The notes: generated from the sequence alone by a model not told the origin. A stretch of DNA of 64,000 nucleotides from Psococerastis gibbosa (GCA_963971405.1 OZ020491.1:3168910-3232909); one strand, 5' to 3'. Shown: positions 1 through 10,620, numbered from the stretch's first letter. Translations and numbers: made by a program.

Positions 1-1213
1 AAGTGGGGGACTGGGGGGGGGCCTCGGAGGACCAGGAGAAGCTGGGGGGGGGGGGGTGCCAGGCCCCCTCGGGCCCCCCCCCCCGTAGCGCCGCTACTGC
101 TTAACACTAGCGTGAATGTGACCACTGTGAGATTAAGTTGAATTCCAAAGCTTTATCCTTGACCTGGGTCCAAAAACTATACAATAAATTACACAAACCA
201 CTTACAAAGTTGCGGTCTTTAATGTTTAACTCTAAGAAAGCAAAGAAAAGAAAGTGAATAGACAAAGCATAATCCTTTTCCTATTATTTCCACACAAAAA
301 AAAGTCTCCTCTAGCGGCAGTATTATAAAAAAAGTTGCAGCAGAGTTTGGCAACTTTGTAAAAGTGACTTAAAATATCTCCCTCTTGAAAAGCTGTGCCA
401 TGCTGAGCTTAAGGCCAGCTTGGGGAAATTGGATCCCCTCCCCCCTTTTTTCTAATGTTTACCTTTCCCCAGAAATTTTCTCTTTTATTTTATTTTTTGT
501 TCCGTCTTAGAGAATTTCCGTCCGTCTGTTGCTGGAGGAGCATAAAATATGATTTTTTTTTTACTTTGCCCAGATATAGGGTGGGGCTAATGTTATAATT
601 TCTTTTTGATTTCTCGTTTGTGACATACTTTGAGTTGTATTCGGACCATAAAAAATGTGATAACTAATTTAAAGTAGGTTTTTTACGAACATCAGTGGGT
701 TTCTTCGGCAAAGTTAATTTTTTAACGTTTATTATGGTTTTAATGTTACTAAAATACTGATTTATTGTTTGCATTCAATGAGAAACAGAGGCGTAAAGTT
801 TTAGAATGATGGTGGGGGAAAAACTAAATAGACCTTATGACGTCATCAGGTAGGATAAGGAAAAATTGAAAATACAAGAGCAAAATTGTAGGCTTTTGTG
901 AATTTTAAGAGTAGTAGGTAGCTGTAGATTTTACAAAGCTAAAAAAGGAATGCCTGTATTCATATTGTTGCAAAGGGGACCATGAAGTATGAACCACGTC
1001 TTATAATACTCAGCCAATGAAAGCCCCCCCCCCCCAACTTTATGCCCCTGAATTGAGAAATAATTAATCACACTCCTCTACCTTGCTTAAATACAAACTC
1101 TTCTTTGAAGTCTGAGGGCCTTGAAAACTTCTGGGCACCCTGCTGAGGTTTACGAAGATACTTAAAATTCTTCTATGAAGGTGCGGCTTAAGATTTGTTT
1201 TTTTTTTTTTTTT
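1..1213. other. Non-genic stretch with G/C homopolymers at its left edge
   Basis: The first 110 bases are G/C-rich with several G and C runs and look like the end of a G-tract MITE cut by the window edge. The rest is AT-rich, with a C run near 1027 and a T run just before the HLE copy at 1214. No coding potential, RNA gene or repeat boundary could be recognised. Confidence 0.5.
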
Positions 1214-1647
1214 GCTTTCCAATTTATACGTATCATAAGGAAAGCTTTGTGATGATCAAAATTTTCGGTTCCCAGATTTCAACGGATTTACACGTTTTGA
1301 GGTCCCAGGAACCCAAAAAAGTGGTTTTTACGAAATGTCTGGCTGCCGCTCTGTCTGTCTGTTCATCAATTTCCGGGCAAACTACTCGGTCGATTTTGAT
1401 AAAATTTGGCATGTAGGTTCACAAAAATCATACCTCGAGACCATTTATTTTTATTTTGGGCTAACTCAATTTGGGGGGGATTTTATTCTCCAAAAACTAA
1501 AAAAAAACTAAAAAAAAATTTATTTCTCAAAAACGGCTCCAGCTATTTATTTAAAATTCACATGTATTGTATTAATGTTAACAAATTATGTCTATCTACT
1601 AATTTATAAATTGGAAAGCATGTTCGAGTAAACTCGGACCGGTTCTT
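1214..1647 (+). mobile_element. HLE repeat (putative non-autonomous Helentron), internally deleted copy
   Basis: The copy starts GCTTTCCAATTTATACG, contains a short TCTG tract, and ends with the family 3' end (an ATAAATTGGAAAGC block, a CGAGTAAACTCG hairpin, then GGACCGGTTCTT). At about 434 bp it lacks the middle of the family, which runs about 850-1100 bp in other copies. Both termini are intact, so this is an internal deletion and not an end truncation. The short ORFs across it are not conserved between copies. Confidence 0.8.
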
Positions 1648-1661
1648 TTTCAATTGGAGGT

Positions 1662-1895
1662 TTATAAATAAATAATAAATAAATAAATAAGGACTTTTTA
1701 TAGTTTCTATTACTAAGCCAACCTAGCGGAGTTAGGGCTATAAAGCCCTCTCTTACACTCAACTAGGAAAGCCCGGGACCGCATGCTTTACATGCCCTCC
1801 GAAGCATGACCAGAAAATGTAGCCAGTGTGGGACTCGAACCAACAACCTTTCGGGTGAAAGTCAGAGTCCGTACCACTACTCTACATGTCCTGAC
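1662..1895 (-). mobile_element. tS SINE (tRNA-derived)
   Basis: Read on the minus strand, this copy begins with AGGACATGTAGAGTAGTGG (A-box-like) and then carries a GGTTCGAGTCC-type B box about 45 bases on. A shared body follows (CCATGCTTCGGAGGGCATG, GAGAGGGCTTTATAGCCCTA), and the copy ends in a (TTTA)n tail, seen here as TAAATAAATA on the plus strand. Box spacing and tail are those of a pol III-transcribed tRNA-derived SINE. This is one of about ten copies in the window. Confidence 0.85.
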
Positions 1896-1964
1896 TCCGT
1901 TTGAATTTTAAATATTTTTGATTTTCTTATCTCGAAAAAGAATTGCATAAGGTTAACAGTGCAT

Positions 1965-2040
1965 GATATTGTGTCTTGAACTCATGTTCGAACCCTCGTC
2001 CCTCCTATTTATAGCTTAATACTCTACCAACTGTAATATC
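1965..2040 (-). tRNA. tRNA-like sequence, probably a pseudogene or old SINE head
   Basis: On the minus strand the ends GATATT and AATATC can pair as an acceptor stem, 76 nt apart. Between them lie AGTTGGTAGAGT, a D-arm/A-box-like motif, and GGTTCGAAC, a B-box/T-loop motif. The D and T stems pair poorly and no anticodon arm could be assigned with confidence, so a working tRNA is unlikely. The order and spacing are still too tRNA-like to ignore. Confidence 0.4.
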
Positions 2041-2365
2041 GTGGTAATAAGTAAATGTAGCGATATTTTATCCGTTTCGGGAAACGCCCAGCTGTTGACT
2101 TCCTGTCAGCACGAAACTCATTAGCAACAGCAACGACATTATTATAAATAGACCTCTGGAAAATATGCCTAATTTTCCTGTTGCGCTCTATGAGTTTATA
2201 TTCTTTGGTCAGTTGTTATTAAACCGTGTGGAGGCCGTATTTCCAGAGAAAACATCATGAACTTATAAAACCAATTAATTTTTAGTTTTCCAGATTCCAG
2301 CTGCACACGTTCTTTTGTCTTTAATTAAATTTCGGTAAATGGGAAAATATTAACCTACCTGCCAG

Positions 2366-2738
2366 TCTACTATGGCGATTATTTTTTATCCTAACCTGGG
2401 ATTAAAAATTTAAACAAGATAATTTTATAATGGAAATAAATAAATAAATATTGACTTTTTGTTCCATTACTAAGCCAACCTAGCGGAGTTAGGGCTATAA
2501 AGCCCTCTCTTACACTCAACTAGGAAGGCCCGGGACCACCTGCTTTACATGCCCTCCGAAGCATGGCCAGAAAATGCAGCAAGTGTGGGATTCGAACGAA
2601 CAACCCTTCGGGTGAAAGTCGGAGTCTGTACCACTACTCTACATTTCCTGACAGTCCTGAAAGTGATATTTAAAATATTTTTGTTTACATTTTTTAGCGC
2701 CAAGAATAAGTTAATACCAAGCGGCATAGCAGGCTCAT
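2366..2738. mobile_element. P2-type MITE interrupted by a SINE
   Basis: The left half (2366-2435) and right half (2653-2738) match the two halves of the uninterrupted copies at 28492 and 10983, including the internal AAACAAGATAATTTTATAATGG and TTGTTTACATTTTT segments. The halves are separated by a tS SINE. A short GAAA at the left junction recurs at the right junction, consistent with a small target duplication. The SINE is therefore the younger insertion. Confidence 0.7.
2436..2652 (-). mobile_element. tS SINE inserted in a MITE
   Basis: A full-length minus-strand tS copy with the AATAAATA tail at left and the A-box/B-box head at right. The body motifs CTAACTCCGCTAGGTTGGCTTAG and GGGCTTTATAGCCC (read on the minus strand) are intact. 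It splits the MITE that covers 2366-2738. Confidence 0.85.
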
Positions 2739-2943
2739 TGATTTCATCAAATTCTATTGAGAGTATTTTCGCAAACATACAACCCCATCTGTGATCCGTC
2801 TGTGAAGGGATGGGATAATGAGAACGTATTAGAATAATGCCGAAGCGTCCTCAAAACGAGAAAGTCGTTTGAAATACATTCCTCCTCTTTTAATGCCTCA
2901 TCTATTAGTGGCTGAATGGCTCCTCCTAGCCGATGCCATTAAA

Positions 2944-3797
2944 AAGAACCGGTCCGAGTTAACTCGAACATGCTTTCCAATTTATCAAAATTAGTAGATA
3001 GAGAAAATGAGTAATTTCATGGTAAATAATTTTCCTATGGATAAATTTCCGATATCTCGGGGGGGGGGGGGGGGGGGGGAATTGTCCACCTGACGTCACT
3101 CGTCACTGGTGGTGAGGTAAATTCTAGATAGGTCAGACCAACACATTACCACACAGCAATACTGGCAGGGCACGCAATGCATTTGAGCGTGAATTTTCTA
3201 TCATTTAAAAAAAAAACATTTTTTTGTACAAAACCAAATACTTTTTTGGGAAAGTAACCTATCCGGTTTCGTTACTCAATTTAATACCTAAAACATGCCT
3301 GAAGGTAGAAATCATCGATAGAAAGGTGTCGCAGAAAAATTATTTTTTAGTCATTTTTCATTAAAATTTAGTCATTTTTATTTTTTTACCCCCAGAAGCA
3401 AACTATCAAGGGGCAAGCGACCCCCCGCATTTTATCAACATTAATAACAACTACAATATATGTGAATTTAAAGGAAATCGTTGGAGCCGTTTTGGGGAAA
3501 TAATTTTTTTAGACGTTTTTTTTACTTTTTTGATAATAAAACCTCCCAAATTGAGTTAGCCCAAAATAAAAATAACGGTCCCGAGGCATGATTTTTGTGA
3601 ACCTACATGCCAAATTTCATCAAAATCGACCGAGTAGTTTGCCCGGAAATCGACGAACAGACAGACAGACAGACATTTCGTAAAAACCACTTTTTTGAGT
3701 TCCTGGGACCTTAAAACGTGTAAATCCGGTGAAATCTCGGAATCGAAAATTTCGACCGTCACAAAGCTTTCCTTATACTACGTATAAATTGGAAAGT
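2944..3797 (-). mobile_element. HLE repeat, near full length
   Basis: The plus strand starts with GAACCGGTCCGAGTT (the family 3' end reversed) and ends ATACTACGTATAAATTGGAAAG. It carries a G run of about 18, a C-rich block and a (CAGA)n tract of about 4 units near 3657. A 68-residue ORF spans the microsatellite side, but its frame depends on the tetranucleotide copy number, so it is not a gene. Confidence 0.85.
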
Positions 3798-3813
3798 AAA
3801 AACAATCTACTGA

Positions 3814-4130
3814 AGATTGGCGATCATCATGGCAACTGTAGTCACGATGATTATACTAGGGAATTGTAAAGCAATGGTTTCCCGTTGCCTTCTGCTCTTC
3901 AGTTCCTCCGCCTTTGGAGTCAGCTTCCCAACCCCAGGAGGACAAAATAGTGCCCTGTACAAAAAAATACTGTGTTTTTCGCTTACGCCGGTGCAAACTC
4001 GGTCCCCTAGCTGTTTAGTCGCCGCTACGCGCTTCCATCATCACCACGAGGAGTGGCAGATTAGGGACTTCGGCGTCTTTGCCTCTGAGACTATGAGACA
4101 TTACTTAGCAGCTCAGCTACTTTGAAATAC
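3814..4130 (-). mobile_element. SINE sharing its 3' end with a resident LINE (GAA-tail family)
   Basis: The GATTGGCGATCATCATGGCA block is the reverse of the 3' end that also closes LINE copies near 46.1 kb and 53.4 kb. The body (GGTTTCCCGTTGCCTTCTGC, AGTTCCTCCGCC) is shared with copies at 31600, 51671 and 58011 but not with the LINE ORF, so this is a separate short element using a LINE tail. The 102-residue plus-strand ORF over it is incidental. Confidence 0.6.
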
Positions 4131-4189
4131 ATTACCTATCCTTAAAGCCAAGTACAAAACTGAGTAAAGGGGAAAATACACAGTATTTT

Positions 4190-4345
4190 ATTTATTTTAT
4201 TTTAAAAAAGATTATTCGCATGCTAACAATTCAATGAATGTATCCAAATAACCTCTTCAGTCACCTCTGTAAGTAATACCTATGTTGAGTTACGACAAGT
4301 CACCGATCGCATGATGTGTATAGACTCGCATAAGTATACAAACAA
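4190..4345. repeat. Interspersed repeat family R4
   Basis: AACAATTCAATGAATGTATCC, ATAACCTCTTCAGTCAC and the downstream ACTCGCATAAGTA segment recur, with divergence, at 10665-10860 and 16612-16810. No coding frame, TIR or tRNA boxes were found, so the class is unknown. Confidence 0.6.
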
Positions 4346-5323
4346 GCTACCACTATGCCATCGAAGACCGTAATAGGTAGGTCATTGTATAAATTTTAAA
4401 ACCGGGTTTACATCCATTCCCAATCTCCGTACAATCTACAGCACATTACAATTCAATGGTTGCTGAAAAGGGTCGGGAGGTGGAAGGGGGGGGGGGGTGT
4501 GTGTTGCAGAGAAACGGGGGATGTCTCTCCCCAATATTTCTCTTGCTGCATTCGGAAGGTTTTTCTCTAGAGTTGCTAAACTCTCAAGATGAGGTTTGCT
4601 GAAGCTGCTGAGAGAAATTGCCCCTTGTTAGAACTTGTCAAGCGCTACTAAGGGTGTCTCTCTAACAGCTCACTCAGCAGTTTCATTATTTTTTTGTTAC
4701 CTAGATAACAGAGGTGACTCCAGAAGTTTCGTTAAAAAAGGGTAATAGATAATAGACAATACTTTAATCAGTCATTGCTCAACCATCAGGTACATATACG
4801 GTTTTCGACGTCGTGATAAAATACAAAAATCCCTTTCGGCTCTGGCCGATCAGGTGTTGGGAGATTCCGCAGACCCTGCTTTTCCTCTACGCTACCTACC
4901 ATAGAATAATATTTACTATATACATGAAATAAAAAACACTTCATTATTTTCCCGACCACAACATCAACACACAAAACACTCTTGTGTTCCAAATTTCGAA
5001 CCACAATGCCGACTATGAACTTTTAAATAACAAATTATTTTCACTTTGACTGGATGCCATCTTAAAATGGTTGATTTGTCGTAAAAACGTGTTAATTACC
5101 ATTATCGTAGATAATAATAGTCAGATTTTAATTCATTCCTCCGCGACCAATATTAGCTGAGATATGAATTATATAAGGTTTCAATCGGCCGCCATCTTGT
5201 AACTAATTAGTGGATCTAGCTGGTTAACGAACTCGATCAAGACATTTGTATGATCAAATTTTTGTTTCATCATGTTGAGAAAATATTAAGTTACATATGT
5301 TAGAGTGTTTCCTAAAATCGATA
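4346..5323. other. Non-genic stretch left of the Tc1 element
   Basis: AT-rich sequence with a G run near 4488. It contains no recognisable gene or repeat. The 72-residue minus-strand ORF near 4786-5004 resembles no family I know. Confidence 0.5.
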
Positions 5324-6900
5324 CACAACCCAACCACATTGAACCCATGATTTTTACGCTAAGTCCAACTTCAGATTTATTTTTTATCTAAACTAATGGA
5401 GTTATCGAAATAATGATAACTAAAATGTAATAGTGATAGATCGAATATAATTATTCATTCATCAAATCATTTAAAACGAAACGCAGAAAAAAGTTACAGG
5501 CAAAATCGTGGACTCCTGCACCCACATTGAAGTTCGTCCAATTCATTAGGAGGTGCTATCAATATTTTGTGACATGTCCCTTGGCTTTAATAACATCATT
5601 TATTCTGCTAGGCATCGTATTGACAAGGGCTGCACATTCTTGTGGTGTTATGATGTCCCAGACTTCTTTAATGACCCTCTTCAAGTCTTCTTCCGTGTCC
5701 GGCCTTTTCCTCTGTACCCTCTTCTTCATCGCACCCCAAACATTTTCAAAAAGTGAAATATCAGGACTGCTTGGTGTCCAAGTTAAAACGGGAATGCCTT
5801 CCTCACCGAACCATGTCCTAGCTGCCTTGGTAGTGTGATATGTCGCACCGTCCTGTTGAAATATGTAGCCATCATTTGGGAACAAAGGACGCGAAGATGG
5901 AATTAGGTGGTTTTTCAAGATACCAATGTACTTTGGGCTATTCACAGGTCCATCAACAACATGTAGAGGTCCAACCCCGGCTATACTGATGCACCTCCAC
6001 AACATGACGTTGGTAAGAAACTTATCCATTTGCTTCTCACACTCTTGCAAATACGCATCATCCTTTTTTCTGACGACTCTCCCTCTTTGGTCGCCAATCC
6101 AAATATCAAATCGGGACTCATCGGACCATTCCACATTATTCCATCGCGGTTCAGTCCAATATTGTGGTTTTTGGCCCATCGAAGGCACTTTGCAGCCTGC
6201 ACCTGCGATAGCGCTGGTTTTTTCTTCGCAGAATAAACGCTGTAACTCATTTGTTTCAATGCTCTGGTGCATGATTTCTCTTATAGAGGTTTCCCTGTAG
6301 CTTTGTTCCTTCTAGCGTAGACATTTCTTTAGTTGTTTTCCTTCTATTATTTGAAATTAAACGTCTTAAAGTAGTTAAGTCACGATCAGCGATTTTCTTC
6401 TGAGCCTTCTGAACCTTTCTTTGGCAAGGGGGACGCACTTGTGTTGAAACGGTTTATTACTGACTGGATGGTGTATCGACACAGCAACAACTGGGAACCT
6501 ATTTTTAGCTGAAACACACCTTCATAATGAAGAAGAATTATTGTTTCGGACAAATCTTCGGTCAAGTGTCGTCCCATTTTCACAATTTGACAATGCAAGA
6601 TAGCGAATAAGACATATATTCTTTGGGGGCTGCATATTCATTCGTTTTCAAATATAATGAGAGTCATTTTAATGACAGTGCGTGAATTTATTCAGTGATA
6701 AGAGAATGGACGAACTTCAATGTGGGCACAAGGGTCCGTGATTCTGTCCATAACTTTCTCGTCTGTTTTCTTTTAAATCTTTTTGCTCCAGTTTAATGGC
6801 AGTCCTTTTATCACAATTAAATTTCAGTTATCATTATTTCGATAGATTCATTAGTTTAGATAAAAATCATAGGTGGATGAACTTCAATGTGGTTGGGTTG
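5324..6900 (-). mobile_element. Tc1/mariner transposon with long IR/DR termini
   Basis: A 1577-bp element flanked by TA (5322-5323 and 6901-6902). The inverted repeats are roughly 220-240 bp. Each carries two copies of a CCACATTGAAGTTCGTCC-like motif: outer at about 5331-5343 (left) and 6874-6892 (right), inner at about 5522-5539 and 6709-6726. Paired transposase-binding sites inside long inverted repeats are the IR/DR layout known from Sleeping Beauty-type Tc1 elements. The repeats also match between motifs, for example TTTTTATCTAAACTAATG and CGAAATAATGATAACT. The left outer site has lost its GTTCGTCC half. The transposase between the repeats is frameshifted. Confidence 0.85.
5559..6577 (-). 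pseudogene. Tc1-type DD34E transposase, frameshifted
   Basis: Four pieces lie in order in different minus-strand frames. The first, from about 6577, is an N-terminal helix-turn-helix region (MGRHLTEDLSETIILLHYEG, then a QSVINRF stretch). The second, at 6256-6438, is a basic linker (ISNNRRKTTKEMS). The third, at about 6160-6280, has a YSAKKKPALSQVQAAKCLRW segment. The fourth, 5559 to about 6165, is the catalytic core. Core residues are Asp in WSDESRF (codon near 6122), Asp in QQDGATYH (near 5852) and Glu in FENVWG (near 5747), with 34 residues between the last two, as in Tc1. The usual SPDLNPIEN is changed to SPDISLFEN. At least three frame changes and no single ORF make it non-functional as written; the catalytic triad itself survives. 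Confidence 0.85.
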
Positions 6901-6902
6901 TA

Positions 6903-7501
6903 CATGCATACATACATATACAGTATATATATATATATAACATTTTCAACGGAGGGTGGTTTTAGACTCAGGGGGTCGCCATCGCAATAGGTAGATGAAT
7001 CTCCCTAAAATGCACTTAGGGAGGGGGGATGTCTCGCCTAGGCTAAAAATTTAAAAAAAATACAGGTGAGGCATAATAATTAGTAGGGGTTTAAGTCGTA
7101 GTATTGGAACGCTTAGATTTTACAAACGAAAATATTTCTGCAGGCTTAAAGTTCTTCCGACAGGGAAATTAATTAATTAATGTTTACATTAATGTACAAT
7201 ATTATACGTAGTCCGGAGTGGTTTAGCAGTAAGCCTTGCACCAACGAAGAAGAAAAGAATAACGCAACACGAATCCGACTTTAATAGCTGAAAATAATCG
7301 GGGTGGAGATGAAAGATAAATGTATGCACAGCAGCGACAGCATGTAAAATGAGGAATATCTCAAAAACACGGTAGGGGGCCGGGCGGAGGTGGTGGGGGA
7401 CGGTGTAGGGGAGGAAACACCCCGGCGATTCTCTAGTACCGTTATTCGCTGCTCAGCTGCTGCTTATTGCTGCTCTCGAGTTACGATATATCCTATGATC
7501 A
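6903..7501. other. Non-genic stretch with (TA)n tract
   Basis: A TATATATATATA run lies just outside the Tc1 right end (about 6923-6940). GC-rich patches with G runs follow (7020-7030, 7376-7410). No gene or repeat was recognised. Confidence 0.5.
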
Positions 7502-7720
7502 AGACATGTAGCGCAGTGGTACGGACTTTGACTTTCACCCGAAAGGTTGTTTGGTTCGAGTCCCACACTGGCTACATTTTCTGGCCATGCTTCGGAGGGC
7601 ATGTAAAGCAGGCGGTCCCGGGCCTTCCTAGTTGAGTGTAAGAGAGGGCTTTATAGCCCTAACTCCGCTAGGTTGGCTTAGTAATAGAAACAACAAAAAG
7701 TCCTTTTTTTATTTATTTAT
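7502..7720 (+). mobile_element. tS SINE
   Basis: Head AGACATGTAGCGCAGTGG, B box GGTTCGAGTCCCACACTGG, body with CATGCTTCGGAGGGCATG and GAGGGCTTTATAGCCC, and a T-rich tail running into ATTTATTTAT. This is a full-length plus-strand copy. Confidence 0.85.
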
Positions 7721-7924
7721 GTTTTCCCATACGTTTGTAACTTGTACCTGAAAGGACAAGTAGGCCTATAAGCGTGATTTCAACCTTTCGTCTGTCATGT
7801 GAAATCCAGAAAAAACGCCTCAATTTTGGACGACCCATTAAATGCGTGCCTCCCTTGAGGTTACACTGCCACCTAACCGCCCCCCCCCCCCTCAAATAAC
7901 GACCCTATACCTATCACCTAAGCA
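7721..7924. other. Short spacer
   Basis: No feature was seen apart from a C run near 7880. The next element begins at 7925. Confidence 0.4.
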
Positions 7925-8278
7925 AAGAACTGGTCCGAGTTTACTCGAACATGCTTTCCAATTTATCAATTAGTAGATAGAGGAAATGAGTTTCATGTTT
8001 TTTGGAGTTTTTTTGAGAATAAAACCCCCCAAATTGAGTTAGCCCAAAATAAAAATAAATGGTCTCGAGGTATGATTTTTGTGAACCTACATGTCAAATT
8101 TCATCAAAATCGACAGAGTAGTTTGCCCGGAAATCAACTCACAGACAGACAGACATTTCGTAAAAACCACTTTTTTGGGTTCCTGGGACCTCAAAACGTG
8201 TAAATCCGTTGAAATCTCGGAATCGAAAATTTCGACCATCACAAAGCTTTCCTTATACTGCGTATAAATTGGAAAGCA
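7925..8278 (-). mobile_element. HLE repeat, internally deleted copy
   Basis: Both termini are present (GAACTGGTCCGAGTTTACTC at left, ATAAATTGGAAAGC at right) with a (CAGA)n of about 3 units, but the 500-bp middle is missing. The junction falls directly after the AGTAGATAGAGGAAATGAG block. Its breakpoints differ from those of the deleted copy at 1214. Confidence 0.8.
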
Positions 8279-9222
8279 ATAAGTCAACAACTACGACCCG
8301 TTCCTAGGCGTGGGGACCATAGCCTGCCAATCGGAATAAGCTGACTGGCATCCCTATGCTTATACACAGGATGCAGTATTTCAGGGCTTTGTGATTTTTT
8401 TCATGAAATCACAGGATCGAAGTTACAAAATATTTGCGTCCCACTTTCGGATTTTGGCCACTTGGTAGCGCTTGGGTGTTTCCCGCACAAATTTAAAAAT
8501 TGAAATGTAGGAGTCATGATCAATTTAATGTGTCGTTTCATATTAATAAATCCATGATGACCCAAATTTAATGAAACAAACTAGTTTTTTGTATCATTCG
8601 CATACCTAGGCCTATCTACAGTACAATGAATATTTAAAAAAAATGCTCGTGGTATCCTACGTAGTATGTATTAATGTATGGAAGTATCACATGCAATACT
8701 TCAAATCATTGGCGTAAATTCCCAAAATTTCTGGGGGGGGGGGCTTCAGGACCCCATGACTTTGATCCCCCGGAGATAAAAATAGTAAATATTTATTCTA
8801 TGTTGGGGACTGTTTATAAGTTTAGTAATTTAAATTTAAAAAAAAAAAAAACACAATGGGGTGGGTTTCTTTAATGACACAAGATAGAAGTGAAACTTTT
8901 CAGATTTCCGTGATCCCTAAATCACTTTTTTCACATTATGATTCTGTCCCTGAACCCTCTCGTTTTCTCTCACGCTATGCTCTTGTTCTTACTGCGACCG
9001 GCTTGTAAATCTTATGAAGATAATAGAATATAAACAACTCTGTTTACTGCTGTATACTGTCAAGAACTGATGAGGAAGGGCGGGAGAGCTGGAGTATGGT
9101 CGTATGTCTGGAGTTGCTGCCAACCATTCGTTCAGATCGTGACCTTAGAAGAAAGACTATAAACTCGCTCTTCATCGTCATCCGAAGGCAAGCTAAGAGC
9201 GACAAACAGGCAGACAATTAGT
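8279..9222. other. Non-genic stretch with a G-tract MITE relic
   Basis: At about 8705-8780, a TTTCTGGGG run followed by CAGGACCCCATGACTTTGATCC resembles the G-tract ends of the hAT-like MITEs at 29762 and 61852, but no matching opposite end was found. The rest is AT-rich and unassigned. Confidence 0.4.
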
Positions 9223-9317
9223 AAAGACCACTTTTTTGGATTCGTGGGACCTCAAAACGTGTAATTCCGTTGTAATCTCGAAACCCAAAATTTCGGTCAT
9301 CACAAAGCTTTCCATAT
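9223..9317 (-). mobile_element. HLE repeat fragment (5' end only)
   Basis: The block from AGTAAAGACCACTTTTTTGG to CACAAAGCTTTCC matches the HLE 5' region in reverse. The microsatellite side and everything beyond it are absent. Confidence 0.7.
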
Positions 9318-9400
9318 AGACCTACTAACGCATTAATGTAGGAAAACAATCATTAATTTGTAATGCCAAGACATAGGGTATACACATAAAAGAATACATG

Positions 9401-9607
9401 AGGACATGTAGCGTAGTGGTACGGACTCTGGCTTTCACCCGAAACGTTGTTGGTTCGAGTCTCACACTAGCTACATTTTCTGGCCATGCTTCGGAGGGCA
9501 TGTAAAGCAGGCGATCCCGGGCCATCCTAGTTGAGTGTAAGAGAGGGCTTTATAGACCTAACTCCGCTAGGCTGGCTTAGTAATTGAACAAAAAAGTACT
9601 TATTTAT
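9401..9607 (+). mobile_element. tS SINE
   Basis: AGGACATGTAGCGTAGTGG head, GGTTCGAGTCTCACACTAGC B-box region and CATGCTTCGGAGGGCATG body, ending at the AAAGTACTTATTTATT tail. Full-length copy. Confidence 0.85.
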
Positions 9608-9770
9608 TACAATAAGCCATAAAACAATCTCTGTAAGCTTTGCAAATAGATGTAGACTGATGTTTATACCTGGTGGAAATTATTAGGGGTGCACTAGGGT
9701 GGGAAGATAGGGGGAACCCCGAGGGAGAAGTGAGAGAGGGGGGGTGCGGGGGGTGGAAAATCCGATGACA

Positions 9771-10140
9771 TTTATTGGGCCATTTCCTTCCGTTCAGTGA
9801 TTGGATCTCACTCCTCTCAAATGCCCGCATGTCCGTGGCTTGTCCAGCTTTAGCTTAGTCTACAACAATGTGTTAACACTAGCCCAGTAGTTAGTGCTTT
9901 GGCACCCAAAGGATTGTTGGCTCAAGACTCGCATTGACTAGATTTATTGGGCCATTTCTTCCGTTCAGTGATTGGATCTCACTCCTCTCAAATGTCCGTA
10001 TGTCCGTGGCTTGTCCAGCTTTAGCTTAGTCTCAGCTCTCTTCTATGTTAACACTAGCCCACTGGCAAGAGCTTTGGCCCACACTAGCTAGATTTATTGG
10101 ATCATTCCTTCCGTTCAGTTATTGGATCGTACTCCTCCAA
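9771..10140 (+). repeat. Tandem tRNA-like SINE units
   Basis: The TTTATTGGGCCATT segment occurs at 9771, 9943 and 10093, so two complete units (about 172 and 150 bp) and the start of a third are in tandem. Each unit contains CACTAGCCCAGTAGTTAGTGC, an A-box-like segment. The first also has GTTGGCTCAAGACTCGC where a B box would be, and the second is shortened there. A related partial unit is at 10490-10620. Internal deletions explain the unequal lengths. Confidence 0.6.
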
Positions 10141-10149
10141 TTCACTAGA

Positions 10150-10480
10150 ATAGTCGGTTCCAAACTGCAGCCAACCTGGTAGTGTGCACAGCGTTGGCAA
10201 CGGAACATGGTGGGGTATGAAAACGCGCTGAGACTACTGAGTCTGAGTGCCTGTCGAGTCCTGGTCACCTCCGAATTAATCGTATGACTACTATATTCCC
10301 CAAGTGGTTCGAAATCCACTATAATCAGGAGGTCCACCCTGTCAGTCAACTCCCCTTTCCCCCGAGGTGAAAGAGTCTGCCCTTAGGGTGCCTCAAGTTA
10401 ACGAACAGACTCACTCCCCCCGCCGGACTGACAGGATCGCTTAAAGCAGAAATACTGAAATCAGGCGTTGCAAAACAGAT
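10150..10480. repeat. Interspersed repeat family R3
   Basis: The segment from GGTAGTGTGCACAGCGTTGG through ACCTCCGAATTAATCG, CAGGAGGTCCACCCTGTC and CTTAAAGCAGAAATACTGAA is repeated in the same order at 43997-44265, and in inverted orientation at 12570-12800 and 44825-45082. GGTTCGAAATCCAC inside it is a possible B box, but no clear A box was found. Confidence 0.65.
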
Positions 10481-10489
10481 AAAACTCCT

Positions 10490-10620
10490 CCTAATGTCCG
10501 CATATCAGTGGCTTGTCCAGCTTTAGTTTAGTCCATAACAATATGTTGGCACTTACAGCATAGTGTTAAGAACTTTGACACTTATTGTTGGTATGAGTCC
10601 CACACTGGCTACGTTTTCCT
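10490..10620 (+). repeat. Partial tRNA-like unit
   Basis: GGCTTGTCCAGCTTTAGTTTAG and GTTGGTATGAGTCCCACACTGG match the tandem units at 9771-10140. One diverged copy, separated from the array by the R3 repeat. Confidence 0.5.
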
